Source: Daedaleopsis sinensis (Eukaryota; Basidiomycota; Agaricomycetes; Polyporales; Polyporaceae). From it: a stretch of DNA of 64,000 bases. The position numbers and the translations under genes are program-made. The stretch is taken from the NCBI GenBank assembly GCA_033807695.1, contig CM066309.1, positions 62,001 to 126,000 on the forward strand. Reading direction: 5' to 3'. Below the pieces are notes generated by a model. The model did no database searches and was not told where the DNA came from. It was given only the letters and a program-made list of their open reading frames with translations. Of the stretch, positions 1 through 10,800 are shown in pieces; position 1 is the stretch's first letter; every line of letters starts with the position of its first letter.

Positions 1-691
1 ACTCACACCGAGAGCGCAGGGCGAGGTACCGCTCGTCGTCGAGGCGTCCAGCGCCGACATCGTCGCATCGATAATCGCTCTGAAGGTCGAAGCAGAGAAC
101 AAGCTCAACTCGACGCTCAAGATAACAATCATCGGCGCTGCAGAGGCGCACCTCCTCGCGAAGGAGCTCGGAGCGGCGAACATCGGCATCATCCTCTCTC
201 CTGCAAGGTCGTTCCCCAACTCGTGGGAGGAGCGCCGCTTGTGAGTGCCTCTGATTATCGCATGCTGCCTGCCAGTACACTGATCTATTCACGCCTGCGC
301 AGTCTCCCTGGCCCGCCTTTGTCTGCAAAGAGTGCCGTCTCGGTGCTCCTGGACCATAACGTCACCGTCGGGCTCGGTACTCTGCAGAGCTGGAACGCAC
401 GAAACGCTCGCTTTGATGCAGCATGGGTACGTCACTTCTCCGACGGTGTCCACATCCAGTCATGAGAGCAATCGTGCTGATCGCGTCTGTTAGGCGGCTC
501 TCGAGGCGAACGGCGAGGTGTCAAAGGCCGATGCGCTCGCCCTGGTGTCTTCGAACGTCGAGAAGCTACTTGGAGTACAGACCGACGGCTTGCAGGCCGA
601 CCTTGTCGCCACGCGTGGCGGAGACTTGTTAGAATTCAGCAAGGTCGTGGGGGTGATCTCGCCGAGGCGCGGTGTAGTAGACATTCTATGA
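1..691 (+). CDS. Amidohydrolase (metal-dependent hydrolase superfamily), C-terminal exons only; partial at window edge
   Basis: Three exons are visible: 20-240, 303-426 and 494-691, stop TGA 689-691. Bases 1-19 are the end of an intron. The encoded piece begins EVPLVVEASSAD, passes through RRFLPGPPLSA (created by the first splice) and ends GVISPRRGVVDIL. It matches, almost residue for residue, the last part of the full-length gene at 29299-33232 on the other strand. In that family this is the second, amidohydrolase-like half that follows the metal-binding N-terminal half. The intron at 427-493 contains a stop, so splicing is needed here, whereas the same intron in the 29.3-kb copy stays open. 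It converges on the F-box-like gene at 1109. Whether the missing 5' part is intact lies outside the window. Confidence 0.85.
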
Positions 692-1108
692 TGGGGCTCG
701 GACCCGACTCTTGCTCACCAAAGCCGTCGGAAGTAGGTCGATTGCCCGAAAGTCGTGCAGCCAGCGTCTGACATACGACGTTCGTGTTTGAGGTAAAGGC
801 GGGCACTGTTCGAGGCCATGTACCTGGCGGAGGCCTGCTTCCCTAGGTCTCCTAGTACCTTACATTGCCGGTTTAGGTGTTCAAGTAAATAAGTCGCTCT
901 AACCCAGCAGCTCTGTTTGGTTGAGGTGTGCGGAAGACCAATGTGCGGGAGCCCTGCCGGCCGTGAGTGTTGTCATCGGGCTACGATCGCAACTCTCCAA
1001 GTGTCCCACCTTGAAAGACATCCATATCATCGACACGAGCGAGGGGATCAGATGATCAGAGCTCTCACTCGCTGAGCAGCGCTGGCTTCAGGCAACCGCA
1101 AAGCACGG
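692..1108. other. Intergenic, 3' ends of two convergent genes
   Basis: This is the short spacer between the amidohydrolase end and the F-box-like gene A1. I see no coding pattern, RNA gene or clear repeat in it. Confidence 0.6.
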
Positions 1109-2749
1109 TTATTGATACAGCTCGAACATCGAAGGGATGTCGAGTACGAGTGAGCCGCCTATCCTCCACCGCGACGCCTCATGCACGATGTTTTCCGAGT
1201 CAGGGCCCCGGTGCACCCGCAGCGCGCTCCCCCGCCCGTCGTACTCGTGAACCGCGCATATCTCTCGCACTCCATAGTCGTCTGGATCTGACCCGTCCGT
1301 CCGCGACCACTGTCCGACGAGGAGCCTCTCGAGCGGACACCCAGCCTCCGCGCGCGACTCGATGAGTCGCCGCACACAGCCGTCGTCCCATCCCGGCGTC
1401 TCCCAGATGTTGAACGCGATCACGGACAGAGCCGGGCACCACACCTGGTCTCCATCCCTACTGCCAGCTTCGAGCAGGCCGACGAGCTCGCCGATCGGAG
1501 TATAGGTCGTGCGCTGCCACACCCACACCCCAGGGACGTAGTTGCTGAGCAGCAGGCACTCGAGGCGGGGAAGGGCCCGGAGCACGGAGTGCGCTGGGCG
1601 GAGCAGTCCTTCGAACTCGGAGCGAATCCGGTGCTGTAACCAGAGGCAGCGGACGTTCGCGAAGAGAGACGCTCCAGTCATGCGCGTGCCGATGTCCGTC
1701 GGGCGCGCGACTTCGTCGGGACCAAAGCTGCCGACATTGACGCGGATGGTTGTCCGGCATCCGGTCTGCGGGTCGACCGCCTCGATCCGTACCGCGAATT
1801 TGGACATGTCGTGTCGAAGGCGGAGATGAGTTGGGGCCCGTGTGAGCCCGAGAGAGCGGTCGATTGGCTCGAGCTCGGGAGAATACACTGAGTTGAGACT
1901 GACTGTGCAGGAGGGCGGAATGGACACGTGTTCGAGGATCGAGACCACTATCTGCGAGGAGTCATTCAAGTAGTGGATGGACTTTTTCGTATCCAGCACG
2001 GAGAGCGATTCCAGATGTGCCAGTTTGACGTGTTTGAGTGCCCGATACACTGTGTGTGGGCGGGTGGTGTGGTTAATAAAATTGAAGGTGACTGTCTTTA
2101 GACTCGGTGCTTGGGAGAGAAGATCTAGGAAATCATCGAGCGGAGCAGTCGCACGGGTATGTGAGTACTGCGGCACGAGATTGTCGGCGGAGAAGGAGAC
2201 GAGGGAAGGATAAGGGCCCGTAGGATGTGATAAGTGGCCACTCAAGTGTAAAGTTCGTAGCCGTGTAGAGTCACTAAACAGAGTAGGATAGCTCTTGATA
2301 TGAACGCGCCGGGTGGAGATTGCGCATCCAATGAGCTGCGGAAGTGGAGTAGACACAAGGCTTGTGAACCTGTCCTCCGTGCAGTCAGGCTCACAGTTCA
2401 CTGCGAGCGCTCGAACCCGGTAGCCCTCTACATGCAGCAAGTGGAGGAGGGCATCGGATGGATTTGCCTCACAGGAGACGGAGAGTGGACCACTGTGGCA
2501 GCGGTGTGCGTAGTGCTTGAACAGTGGCGTACCATCCGCGGCGGGGCGATCGATGATGGTGGACCACAGGAAGGGCGTACCCACCGCGACTGCTCGCCAG
2601 TAACGGCATACACTGGTCAAGGGGACGATCTCGATAACGTTAAAGAGATTGAGACGCTCGAAATCCGGGAACCTCCCGACCGGCTTCCTTGGACCAGGGA
2701 CGAGACAGAACACTTTTACGAGGATCTCGGGTGGAATGCTCAGTGGCAT
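1109..2749 (-). CDS. F-box-like protein, subtype A (copy A1)
   Basis: Uninterrupted reading frame of 546 aa starting at the ATG at 2749. The N-terminus has the basidiomycete F-box-like signature: SIPPEILVKVF, then LTSVCRYWRAVAVGTPFLWS around residues 40-65. The rest is a leucine-rich region of the kind seen in F-box/LRR proteins, ending SMFELYQ. Such proteins are thought to act as substrate adaptors of SCF ubiquitin ligases, but the target is unknown. The open frame continues upstream without an ATG. The paralogue A2 (22971) is similar over that upstream part but has a stop in it, so I place the start at the F-box. The gene is intron-less. It lies in tandem with subtype B1 on the same strand, and the last ~190 residues of A1 and B1 are far more alike than their N-terminal parts. 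Confidence 0.85.
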   Translation of the reverse strand: MPLSIPPEILVKVFCLVPGPRKPVGRFPDFERLNLFNVIEIVPLTSVCRYWRAVAVGTPFLWSTIIDRPAADGTPLFKHYAHRCHSGPLSVSCEANPSDALLHLLHVEGYRVRALAVNCEPDCTEDRFTSLVSTPLPQLIGCAISTRRVHIKSYPTLFSDSTRLRTLHLSGHLSHPTGPYPSLVSFSADNLVPQYSHTRATAPLDDFLDLLSQAPSLKTVTFNFINHTTRPHTVYRALKHVKLAHLESLSVLDTKKSIHYLNDSSQIVVSILEHVSIPPSCTVSLNSVYSPELEPIDRSLGLTRAPTHLRLRHDMSKFAVRIEAVDPQTGCRTTIRVNVGSFGPDEVARPTDIGTRMTGASLFANVRCLWLQHRIRSEFEGLLRPAHSVLRALPRLECLLLSNYVPGVWVWQRTTYTPIGELVGLLEAGSRDGDQVWCPALSVIAFNIWETPGWDDGCVRRLIESRAEAGCPLERLLVGQWSRTDGSDPDDYGVREICAVHEYDGRGSALRVHRGPDSENIVHEASRWRIGGSLVLDIPSMFELYQ

Positions 2750-3666
2750 GATTGTCCTATTAATCGTAGTCAGGATTGATGTCTCCTCGAGAAGGAGAGC
2801 GAGTGGTGCTCCTGCAGTACAGCAGGAAATGCACAAACACGACACGTACGGATGCCGATCGATCACTTCATCCATATTGAGAGACCTCTCCGCGTTTGGC
2901 ACCGGTAGGATTTGAGGGCGACGTGTACTGCAGCATTCAGACCATTCAGTCAGCAACTTTACAGCAAGGGTGAGGTGAGACTCGTTGACGGACTGACTAT
3001 ACTGACCAGTGGTAGCTGTTAGATGAGAGCAGAGACTCCGGCGGTGCAGGGCTGCAATTGCGGTGCCAAAATCGAACAAACAGTAGGTCGACCGGACCGG
3101 AGACACCTTGTTTGTTCCTCCTGGTGACTCCTCCACTAGATATTCTAGAAGATACGAAGGGCATTAGCAATGTGCTCAACCACTGGGAAGTGGTCCCCCG
3201 CGAGGTCCCACAGGAAAGAGGACAGTCTCGCGCCGCGGACACGACACGACAAAGCGTGCTTACCTAGGTGACGGCTTTGACGTTTCTAGAGAGGGTCGAG
3301 ACGGTAAGCAGATAGAGTCACGAAGAGTTATGGAGTCAAACCAGAATAGTGACAGGTCGCGAAGTGTAGAGAAAAGGCAGGGAGGACGTGCCAGTCGACT
3401 CGATGGTGGTGGTACGAAGGTGAGAATGGATTTCCAGCGTCTAACTGACTTGCGGCCTCAGCACGTTCAAACAGCCGAAGTTTGGCCGAACTACTTTTGT
3501 GCTCGACTTCATGCATCATGACCTCGAACTTCCGTGCGTTCGGTGCTTAGGGTAAAAGGCACCGTAATACCACGATGACCTTCAAGGAGGGATACTACTG
3601 GAGCCCCCCCCCCCGCGGCGGGAGTCCAATGCAGGAGCCTTGACCTCGAGGACCGGATATGAAGGG
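2750..3666. other. Intergenic between F-box-like genes A1 and B1
   Basis: Contains the 5' flank of A1, which is conserved (inverted) upstream of A2 at 22.85-22.97 kb. A stretch near 3355-3480 is the reverse complement of 22.04-22.15 kb, so the inverted duplication runs through non-coding DNA too. The motif GTGGTGGTACGAAGGTGAG at about 3405-3424 recurs at about 22.09 kb (inverted) and 33.41 kb. A short C-run is at about 3607. No further gene seen. Confidence 0.6.
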
Positions 3667-5340
3667 CTACTGGTACAATTCGAACATCGAACGAAAGTCG
3701 AGTACTTCTGTGCCGTCCACCATCCACCGGGACGCCCCACGCACGATATCTGCCGCGTCAGAGCCCCGGTGCACCCGCAACGCGCTCCCCCGCCCGTCGT
3801 ACTCGTGAACCGCGCATATCTCTCGCACTCCATCCGCTGGTTCATCAGCTGGCTTTGACCCGTCCGTCCGCGCCCACTGTCCGACGAGGAGCCTCTCGAG
3901 CGGGCACCCAGCTTCCGCGCGCTCCTTGATGAGCCACCGTACACAGCTGTCGTCCCATCCCGGCGTCTCCCAGATGTTGAATGCGATCACGGACAGAGCG
4001 GGGCACCACACCTGGTCTCTGTCCCTACTGCCGGCTTCAAGCAGGCCGACGAGCTCGCCGATTGGGGTAAGGGTTGCGCGCTCCTTCGCGCGGGGGGCGT
4101 AGTTGCTGAGCAGCAGGCACTCGAGGCGGGGGAGGCCGCGGAGGACGGAGTGCTCGGGGTCGAACATCCGTTGGATCTCGGAGGAGAACCGGTACTGGAC
4201 CCAGAGGGCGCGGACGTTCGCGAAGAGCGCGAGCCCGGTCATGCGTGTCCCGAGGTCCGTCGCGCGAGCATCCCCAGTGTCGGGCCTCATTATACCGCCG
4301 ACGGCGACGCCCAAGGACATCTTGTATGCGTGCTCGGCGTCCACAGCGTCCAGGTGGACGGCGGTCCTCTGGGTATTGTAACGAAGGCGGAGGTGAGTCG
4401 CCTTCCTTTCTGTACTGAGAATGTCGACAATCGGTGCGAGCTCGGCAGGGTATATGGCTTGTATGGAGACCTCGCAGGACGGCGGGAAAGACATATGTTG
4501 CAGGAAGCGGATCGGGTAGGTGAACGGGTCCGGGACATCCGGAGGGGCAAATCGCCTCACGCTACTGAGATTCTCGATGACGAGCAGTTTGAGATGGTGG
4601 AGCTGGACGTTTTTCCACGGCATGGTTGCGGCAGCGCCATGCCTTGACAAATTACCTGGTATCTGAGACCAGCTGACCGTCTCAAGCTTGGGCGCACGAC
4701 AGAGCAGGTCGAGAAACTTCGAGATCGTACTTTGATAGAAAGCGCCGAGATGGACCGACGAGAGCGTAGTGAGCGAAGGCAGAGGGGCCAGGGGAAACGC
4801 TGCTCCGATGATCTGCAGAGTCCGAAGGGTGGATAGTCCCCCAAAGACGTTGAACATGTCTGCCGGATTCGGGTAATAACACGGGTCGAACGCGCAGTCT
4901 GTGAGCGATGGAAGTGGAATGGACAGGAGCTTTGCGAGTCTTGAGCTCGGATGACCCTCGATACAGCGCAACCGGATAGTGCGGACCCTGCGTCCGTTCG
5001 TACACAACAGCTCTAGGAGGGCATCGGAAGGATTGTACGGACAGTGAACGAAGATGGGCCCACTTGGGCAACGATGGATGTAGTGTGTGAATGGTGGTGA
5101 ACTGTTGGAATTGATGCGATCCAGAACAGTAGACCATAGGAACGGTGTGCCTAGCGCGACGTCTCGCCAATAGCGACACACGGTGGTCAAAGGGACTAAA
5201 TCAGTGATTTTTGTGAAATTGATGCCCTCGAATGTGGCCTTTGTTGCGCTAGGGATATCAGAGTTGATGTCTCCCGTCGTTACGCGAGGAACAAGGAAGA
5301 ATATCTTCCCTAGAATCTCCGGTGGAATGCTCCCTGCCAT
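3667..5340 (-). CDS. F-box-like protein, subtype B (copy B1)
   Basis: Single-exon gene of 557 aa from the ATG at 5340. An in-frame ATG at 5388 would add 16 residues, but its counterpart is not an ATG in copy B2. The N-terminus reads SIPPEILGKIFFLVPRV and LTTVCRYWRDVALGTPFLWS, the typical F-box-like start of basidiomycete F-box/LRR proteins. A leucine-rich middle follows, with the C-terminal block PRLECLLLSNY ... CPALSVIAFNIWE ... SMFELYQ. The likely role is an SCF-type adaptor; the substrate is unknown. It sits head-to-tail upstream of A1 and is divergent from the PEBP gene at 5701, with only about 360 bp between the starts, so a shared promoter region is possible. Its closest relative is B2 at 20018, on the opposite strand. 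Confidence 0.85.
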   Translation of the reverse strand: MAGSIPPEILGKIFFLVPRVTTGDINSDIPSATKATFEGINFTKITDLVPLTTVCRYWRDVALGTPFLWSTVLDRINSNSSPPFTHYIHRCPSGPIFVHCPYNPSDALLELLCTNGRRVRTIRLRCIEGHPSSRLAKLLSIPLPSLTDCAFDPCYYPNPADMFNVFGGLSTLRTLQIIGAAFPLAPLPSLTTLSSVHLGAFYQSTISKFLDLLCRAPKLETVSWSQIPGNLSRHGAAATMPWKNVQLHHLKLLVIENLSSVRRFAPPDVPDPFTYPIRFLQHMSFPPSCEVSIQAIYPAELAPIVDILSTERKATHLRLRYNTQRTAVHLDAVDAEHAYKMSLGVAVGGIMRPDTGDARATDLGTRMTGLALFANVRALWVQYRFSSEIQRMFDPEHSVLRGLPRLECLLLSNYAPRAKERATLTPIGELVGLLEAGSRDRDQVWCPALSVIAFNIWETPGWDDSCVRWLIKERAEAGCPLERLLVGQWARTDGSKPADEPADGVREICAVHEYDGRGSALRVHRGSDAADIVRGASRWMVDGTEVLDFRSMFELYQ

Positions 5341-5700
5341 CGGTGTATCCTCGACGTAGGAGTCCAAAGAACCTTGAATCGGACCCATCAGTAACGGTGT
5401 GCACAATGAGAAATGAGATAAGTAGAAGTACCTCGTTTTCACCTGATATTATCCAGTAGTGTCAGTCTGTCAGAGGCCGGAGTGAGAGGGTGTAAGATGA
5501 AGAGATAATCACTACCGCTGCCGCCCAACGCAAGCCATCAGACAAACAATCAACGGCAAGTACGGCCCGTCCCGCGGCCCGAGTCCCCGACAGACGAGTC
5601 GTGCTCCCTTTCATCATCGAGTCGCACATCTCCTTCCTCCTCCACGACGTTCACGCCGACGGCGAAGGACTAAGACACAACGACGAACGAGCTATACACG

Positions 5701-6598
5701 ATGTCCGCCGACCCACTCACCGCAATAATCGCCGCACTCCAGAAAGAACAGATCATCCCCGACGTCCTCCCCTCCGAGCACCCTTTCACGCCCTCTGTTC
5801 TCTTCTCCATCGTCTACCCCAACGGCACGGAGGTCAACCTCGGGAACGAGATGACGGTGGAGGAGACGCAGGACGAGCCCGAGATCCGCCTTGCAGCGCT
5901 CAACGGGCCCTGGGACGACGCCCGGGAGGCCTCGTACACGCTCGCGATGCTCGACCCGGACGCGCCGTACAGGACGGACGCAATCTACCGCTCGTTCCGG
6001 CACTGGGTGGTACGTACAAATCTATTTGATCAGATACGACCACGGCGTCTTCGAGATAAGTGTCCTGGAAGTCTCGTGAACGCCGGCAAGAGACTGCACG
6101 GCAAGGACTTCAAGTCGATTGTCAGAGTTCTCGACTTTCTTCCGAGCACAGTCGCAGCCAGAAAGCATGCCCCATGTTGAAGTTACGAATCCAACAAACA
6201 CCGGTATGCTCATCCGCTCTCAGATCACCGGGCTCAAAACCCCTCCCGTCACCTCGAACGCAGCCGACGCTCTAAACGCGCTGAAGACACATCCCTCTGC
6301 AACCCCCTATCGTCCTCCAGGGCCACGCCCGAACTCGGGCATCCACAGATACAGTCCGTTTCCCTCTCACCTCGGTGCAACACCTGCTGACGCTGCTCTT
6401 CTTGTAGCCTTCCTGCTCTTCCAAGAACCAGCCGCCGCAGGGCCATTCACCATCCCGCAAGGCGCTCCAGAATACGGCGCCGCGCTCGAGGAGCGTCGAA
6501 GCTGGGACCCGGTTGCATTCGCGGAAAAGCACGGACTCAAGTTGGTCGGTGCCAACTACTTCCTCGTCCGCTCGGCGGAGGTCGATACGACCCAATGA
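5701..6598 (+). CDS. Phosphatidylethanolamine-binding protein (PEBP) family, carboxypeptidase Y inhibitor/TFS1-like
   Basis: Three exons (5701-6009, 6224-6353, 6408-6598) join in frame to 209 aa, the usual size for this family. The signature LAMLDPDAPYR followed by SFRHWV lies at residues 80-103. Exon 2 gives ITGLKTPPVTS and PGPRPNSGIHRY, and exon 3 gives FLLFQEP and the end EKHGLKLVGANYFLVR, all standard PEBP elements around the ligand pocket. No signal peptide is visible, so a cytosolic protein is expected. Family members bind anionic ligands and can inhibit serine carboxypeptidases or modulate kinase signalling; which applies here is unknown. It is divergent from the F-box-like gene B1. 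A broken copy lies at about 19.3-19.6 kb next to B2, and its own 3' end is repeated just downstream. Confidence 0.88.
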
Positions 6599-7040
6599 GT
6601 ACCAGCTGTGCACGCGGATATGAAGTCATTTTGGAATGTATTGTATCGCAGCCCGAGAAGGGAAGCCTGGAGAGGCGAATGAACGACTACCGATCGCATG
6701 AAACGCAGCTGGTCGGTGCCAGCTACTTGCGTCCACTCGGCCGAGGACGATACAACTCAATGAGCGCAAGCTGTGGACGCGGATGCGAAGTCATTCTCGA
6801 ATCCGTAGTGCCCGTGAAGGAAGCCTTGAGAACTTCGAAGGCGAATGAGCGACCATCGAGCGCATGGATCTCTTCGTCAGCACCGACGATTAGAGCGGAT
6901 CGGAGACACCACAGACGTTTGACGTAGAAACCTGAATCTCTTCGACTCAAGCTGGTCGGTGTCAACTACTTCTTCGCCCGCTCAGCCGAGGTCGATGAGT
7001 GAGCACAAGTTGTGCACGCGGATATGAAGTCATTCTCAAT
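6539..7040 (+). repeat. Three degenerate tandem copies of the PEBP gene 3' end plus its 3' flank
   Basis: The segment starting AAGTTGGTCGGTGCCAACTA (end of the PEBP coding region) and running past the stop to TGCACGCGGATATGAAGTCA is seen at about 6539-6635. It appears again, diverged, at about 6705-6800 and 6950-7035. The later copies still carry the equivalent of LVGxxYFxxRSAEVD, but with frame breaks, so they are not coding. Copy spacing is roughly 165 and 245 bp. Confidence 0.75.
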
Positions 7041-7816
7041 GTATCATAACGCAGCTTTTACTATCAGAAAGGCTTTGAGACACCACACGTTTGGGCACCG
7101 TCTGACGCACGGACGTGAATCTTTTTAACACTGGGACATCGGTGAGTGAGATGTGTGGATCGTTCACCATCATCTTTCAACCGCGCCGAGAAATGTTTCA
7201 CAGTCGCGGCGGCCAGTTCCTTCAGCAAAGCACAGTCTATTCGTTCCACGAACATACAACACAAAGCTGATTATATAGACGAGAGGGAACACTTAGAGCC
7301 GAGCTGCATACGAGATGGCGAGTACGGTCAAACTATGTACAAGCCCATCCCGCCCGAATGCAGACAACTCAGAGATGGACCGGGGGCAAGAAGTCGTGAG
7401 TGGGGCACGTCCGCCCGCCTGGGGCCTAGTTCGTCAGGGGACTACCGAAATACGGGACCGCGACAGGGAGGCAAGAGAGCGAACCCCGACGTACGCGAGC
7501 GAGCATGCTCGGGATAGCAAAATCCGTAGTACGAGGAGCCATGGGGAACGTGGGGCAGCAGAGCGCGACAGCACTGTCGATAGCGATGCGGTACAAGAAA
7601 GGGACAGCAGAAAAGATATACGTGAGATGGGATGGGGTGGATGGGGTAAGAGGTGGAACGAGACGCGTGGCATAGAGATATGTTCATAGCATAGATGGTT
7701 CGTGGCAACACGACCTCCCGGGGGACAAGGAGCGTCCGCAGCGTTGACCAAGCGGACGTCGAAAGCGGAGGTGTGGAGATGTATGTGATATGGATTATAG
7801 AGAGGTTGGGGAGGGA
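7041..7816. other. Intergenic, 3' flank of PEBP repeats and of the large gene
   Basis: I see no credible gene here. Open stretches on both strands are short, lack splice-linked partners and show no recognisable motif. The final part is presumably the 3' untranslated region of the large minus-strand gene. Confidence 0.5.
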
Positions 7817-10800
7817 TCATGCCCGGACAGCGACGCGCGCAGGAGTGGGCCGACCGCGGGGACGCGGACGGTTGATCCGCAGAGTCTCAGACGGCCTGGA
7901 AATATAAATTGTTTAGCCATACAACAGTCAAGCTCCGGAACGAACGATTGCACTCACGTGGGGATGATGACCGAGTTCTCCTTGCAGTCCTGCGTGCTCG
8001 ACTTGCCAGTGCTCCGCTTCGACCATCCGAGAGCGGCGCGGCGCGTGCTCGAGGTGACGCGCGGGCGGGCAGGGAGGCCGAACGCGTTCTTGCCCTGCTT
8101 CGACGCCTCCAACTCGAAGTTGAACGGCGAGAATGGCTTGAGCTCGCCTAGCGCAGGCGGCGGCGTCGGCATGTTGACGTTGTTGTTCCGCTGGACTTCG
8201 CGCAGGATAGACTGCTCGTGGGCGGCGGAGGCTGGCATGGCGAACGACGCGTTCGGGACGTCCGTGAAGACCTGCATGGGCGAAGACCGTGCCTTCTCCG
8301 GGGACAATGTAGACCGGATCGCGCGAAGAGGGTACGGCGACGTCCTTGACGATGTTCGTGACCGGACGCGGTGCGGACGGAGCTCGGACGGGAGCGGCCC
8401 ATAGTTCTTCTGCGATTGTTCGAGGAGGGCCTGCATCGCGACGGGCTCACGAGGCGGCTGGAAGGCTGAGCGCGTCGACGATCAGCAATGCACGTCAAGG
8501 AGACACGACAACTACACTTACATTGCAACGCAAAGAGCGAGAACGGCGTGTCCATCCAGACCCGCTTGCTCTCGTCCACCGTATCCTGAGCCTCGTCGCG
8601 TAAAGCGTAGTACCTACGGAGCGTCGTGATCCCATGCTCGTCGTCCCACTCGCTGTACACTGAGTCCCTGTCGCTGCCGAAAATGAACACCGAGTCGTCA
8701 TTGATAACCGGGCTAGCCATGGACATATGCATCTGCTTGGTGACGCTTTGCGGCGGGGTGGGGTGGTAGGACGACGGCGAGCTGGAGACCACTGAGCCTT
8801 CCTCCTGGATCGTCTCGTACACCGACGACCGCGACATGCGCGCCTCGTCGATGCGTCGGCGATGCCCGGTCCCCCTTGCGCGTGCGCGTGCACGGGCTCT
8901 CGCGACACCGCTGCTCGGGTTCGTGGCATTGCTGAGGAGTGTGTTCAGGTGGCCAAGGTCGATGCTAGACTGCGAGCCGCCAGAGACTGAAGAGCTGTCC
9001 GAGGCGGAGAGCGGGGGCGTGTCGGTGCCGGACGAAGCCGAAGTGCAAGTGCTCGAGCGCGAGCGGTTGGCGGGAGCAGGGCGGTTGAAGATCGATTGCT
9101 CACGCACTGTGACCAATGCGAGTTAGTAACGAAGAGCGAAAGCAACACCCAGGAGAAGCACTCACATGAAGCAAGGAAGTCTTCGCCTTGCGCGATGAGC
9201 GCGCTATCCTCCAGACTTTGTCGCTCTAGCAGGCCCTGGCGCGCCTTGATCATGCGCTCGCCACCAAACTGATACGAAGATGTCGAGGCGATCGAGGGCT
9301 GCGCAACCAACCGCGGCTTCGGGGACTCCTTTGGAGGCTCCGCATCGAACTGCAGGACCCGTCCAGGGAGCGCTGTCTGCCGTTGTCGTTCCACGCGTGC
9401 ACACGGCGAGGCGCCAACTAGCGAGCTCACGGACCGTCGGCGCACATGTCCGCCGCCGAGCATCTACCCAAGGACAATCGCCGTCAGCAACTCTGAAAAC
9501 GCGGAAACCAGAATACGGGTACGCACCGTGATCATAGTGTCGTCCTCCTTGACCGGGCTGTGGACACTCATCTCGCTCATAATTGACAGCGGCCGGAACG
9601 GCTGGCGGCTCTGTCCATACCGCCCGCCATACTGCTGCGCGTACGGGTCGAACCCAAACACCGATTCGGACGACATCGACGTGCGCTTGCCCGTCTTGTC
9701 GAACAGCGAGTCCTCGACGTCCAGCCGGCCCGTGCGGGACTCGTAGTCCATGATCGAGTCCCAAGACGTGCGATTCACCTCCTCGGGCTCGCTGTACGAG
9801 CTCTCGGGCGACGCGGAGATTGCGCTGAGTGGTGCCCCGTGTGCGTTGTCGAACATCTTGTCTCCGAGCCCGGGCCGCGCCATCGGCCGCTCCGAGTAGT
9901 CACTCATGATCGAGTCAACCGAGTAGTCGCGCGCGTGCCGCGCCCATGCGGCGCGCCCGCCGCCTGCGCCGTGCATCGCGTACGAGAGCGCGACAGAGCT
10001 CGCGCTCGTGTTCGACTCGTTCCGCCGGTGCTGGTGCTGGTGGGCGAAGCTGCGGTTGTACAAGCTGATCGGGGGCGCGTTCGACGCGACGGACATAGCG
10101 GAGGGTCCGCGGCGGTGGCCACGGCGGTACGGGTGGATCATGCTCACGTTCGGGTTGACGTTTGCGTGGGACGCCTGGAAGTAGAAGCTCGACGCGTCGC
10201 TGTCGACGCGCCTGCGCACGCGGTCGCGGGGCAGGAACGAGAACGTGTCGTCGACGGACATGGACATCGAGATGTCGTCCATGGACGGCGGCCGGCTGGG
10301 CTCACCGCGCGCGTACCCGAACGGGTCGGGCGCGCCAGAGTGCACGACGTCGCCGTATGAGGAGACAGACGCGATGCTAAAGACGGACATGTCGCGCGCG
10401 TGCGCGGGGCCGTGCGAGGGGCGGAAGACGGCATCGGGCGCCGGGTAGAACGCGGGACGGCTGGGCCCGAACTCGAACCCGCGCCGGACCTCGTCGAAGG
10501 AGTCGAAGCCGGTGAAGCTCAGGGTAGACTCTGCGCGTGAGTGGCCTTGGGTACCGGCACTGTCGTCTGCTCTGGTACGACGCTGCGAGCTGGCGTTCGA
10601 GTTGGTGCGTGCGTGTACCTGGGCTTCTCCCGGCAAGATATCCGTCGCCTTGGCCATGATCGACTTGAGGACTGAGCTGTCCTCCTCGATGATTGAGCTG
10701 TGCGAGTGCGTGCGAGAGTGAGAGAGCGGCGGGATGATATCTGACAGCGTCAATGGCCTCGCGTCGGACTCGTCCTCCATGGTCGTGGTTGTAGTCGTGT

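Noticed and set aside
2750..3136. N-terminal extension of F-box-like gene A1
   Set aside because: It has no ATG at its start, and the homologous region of A2 contains a stop, so it is probably not coding.
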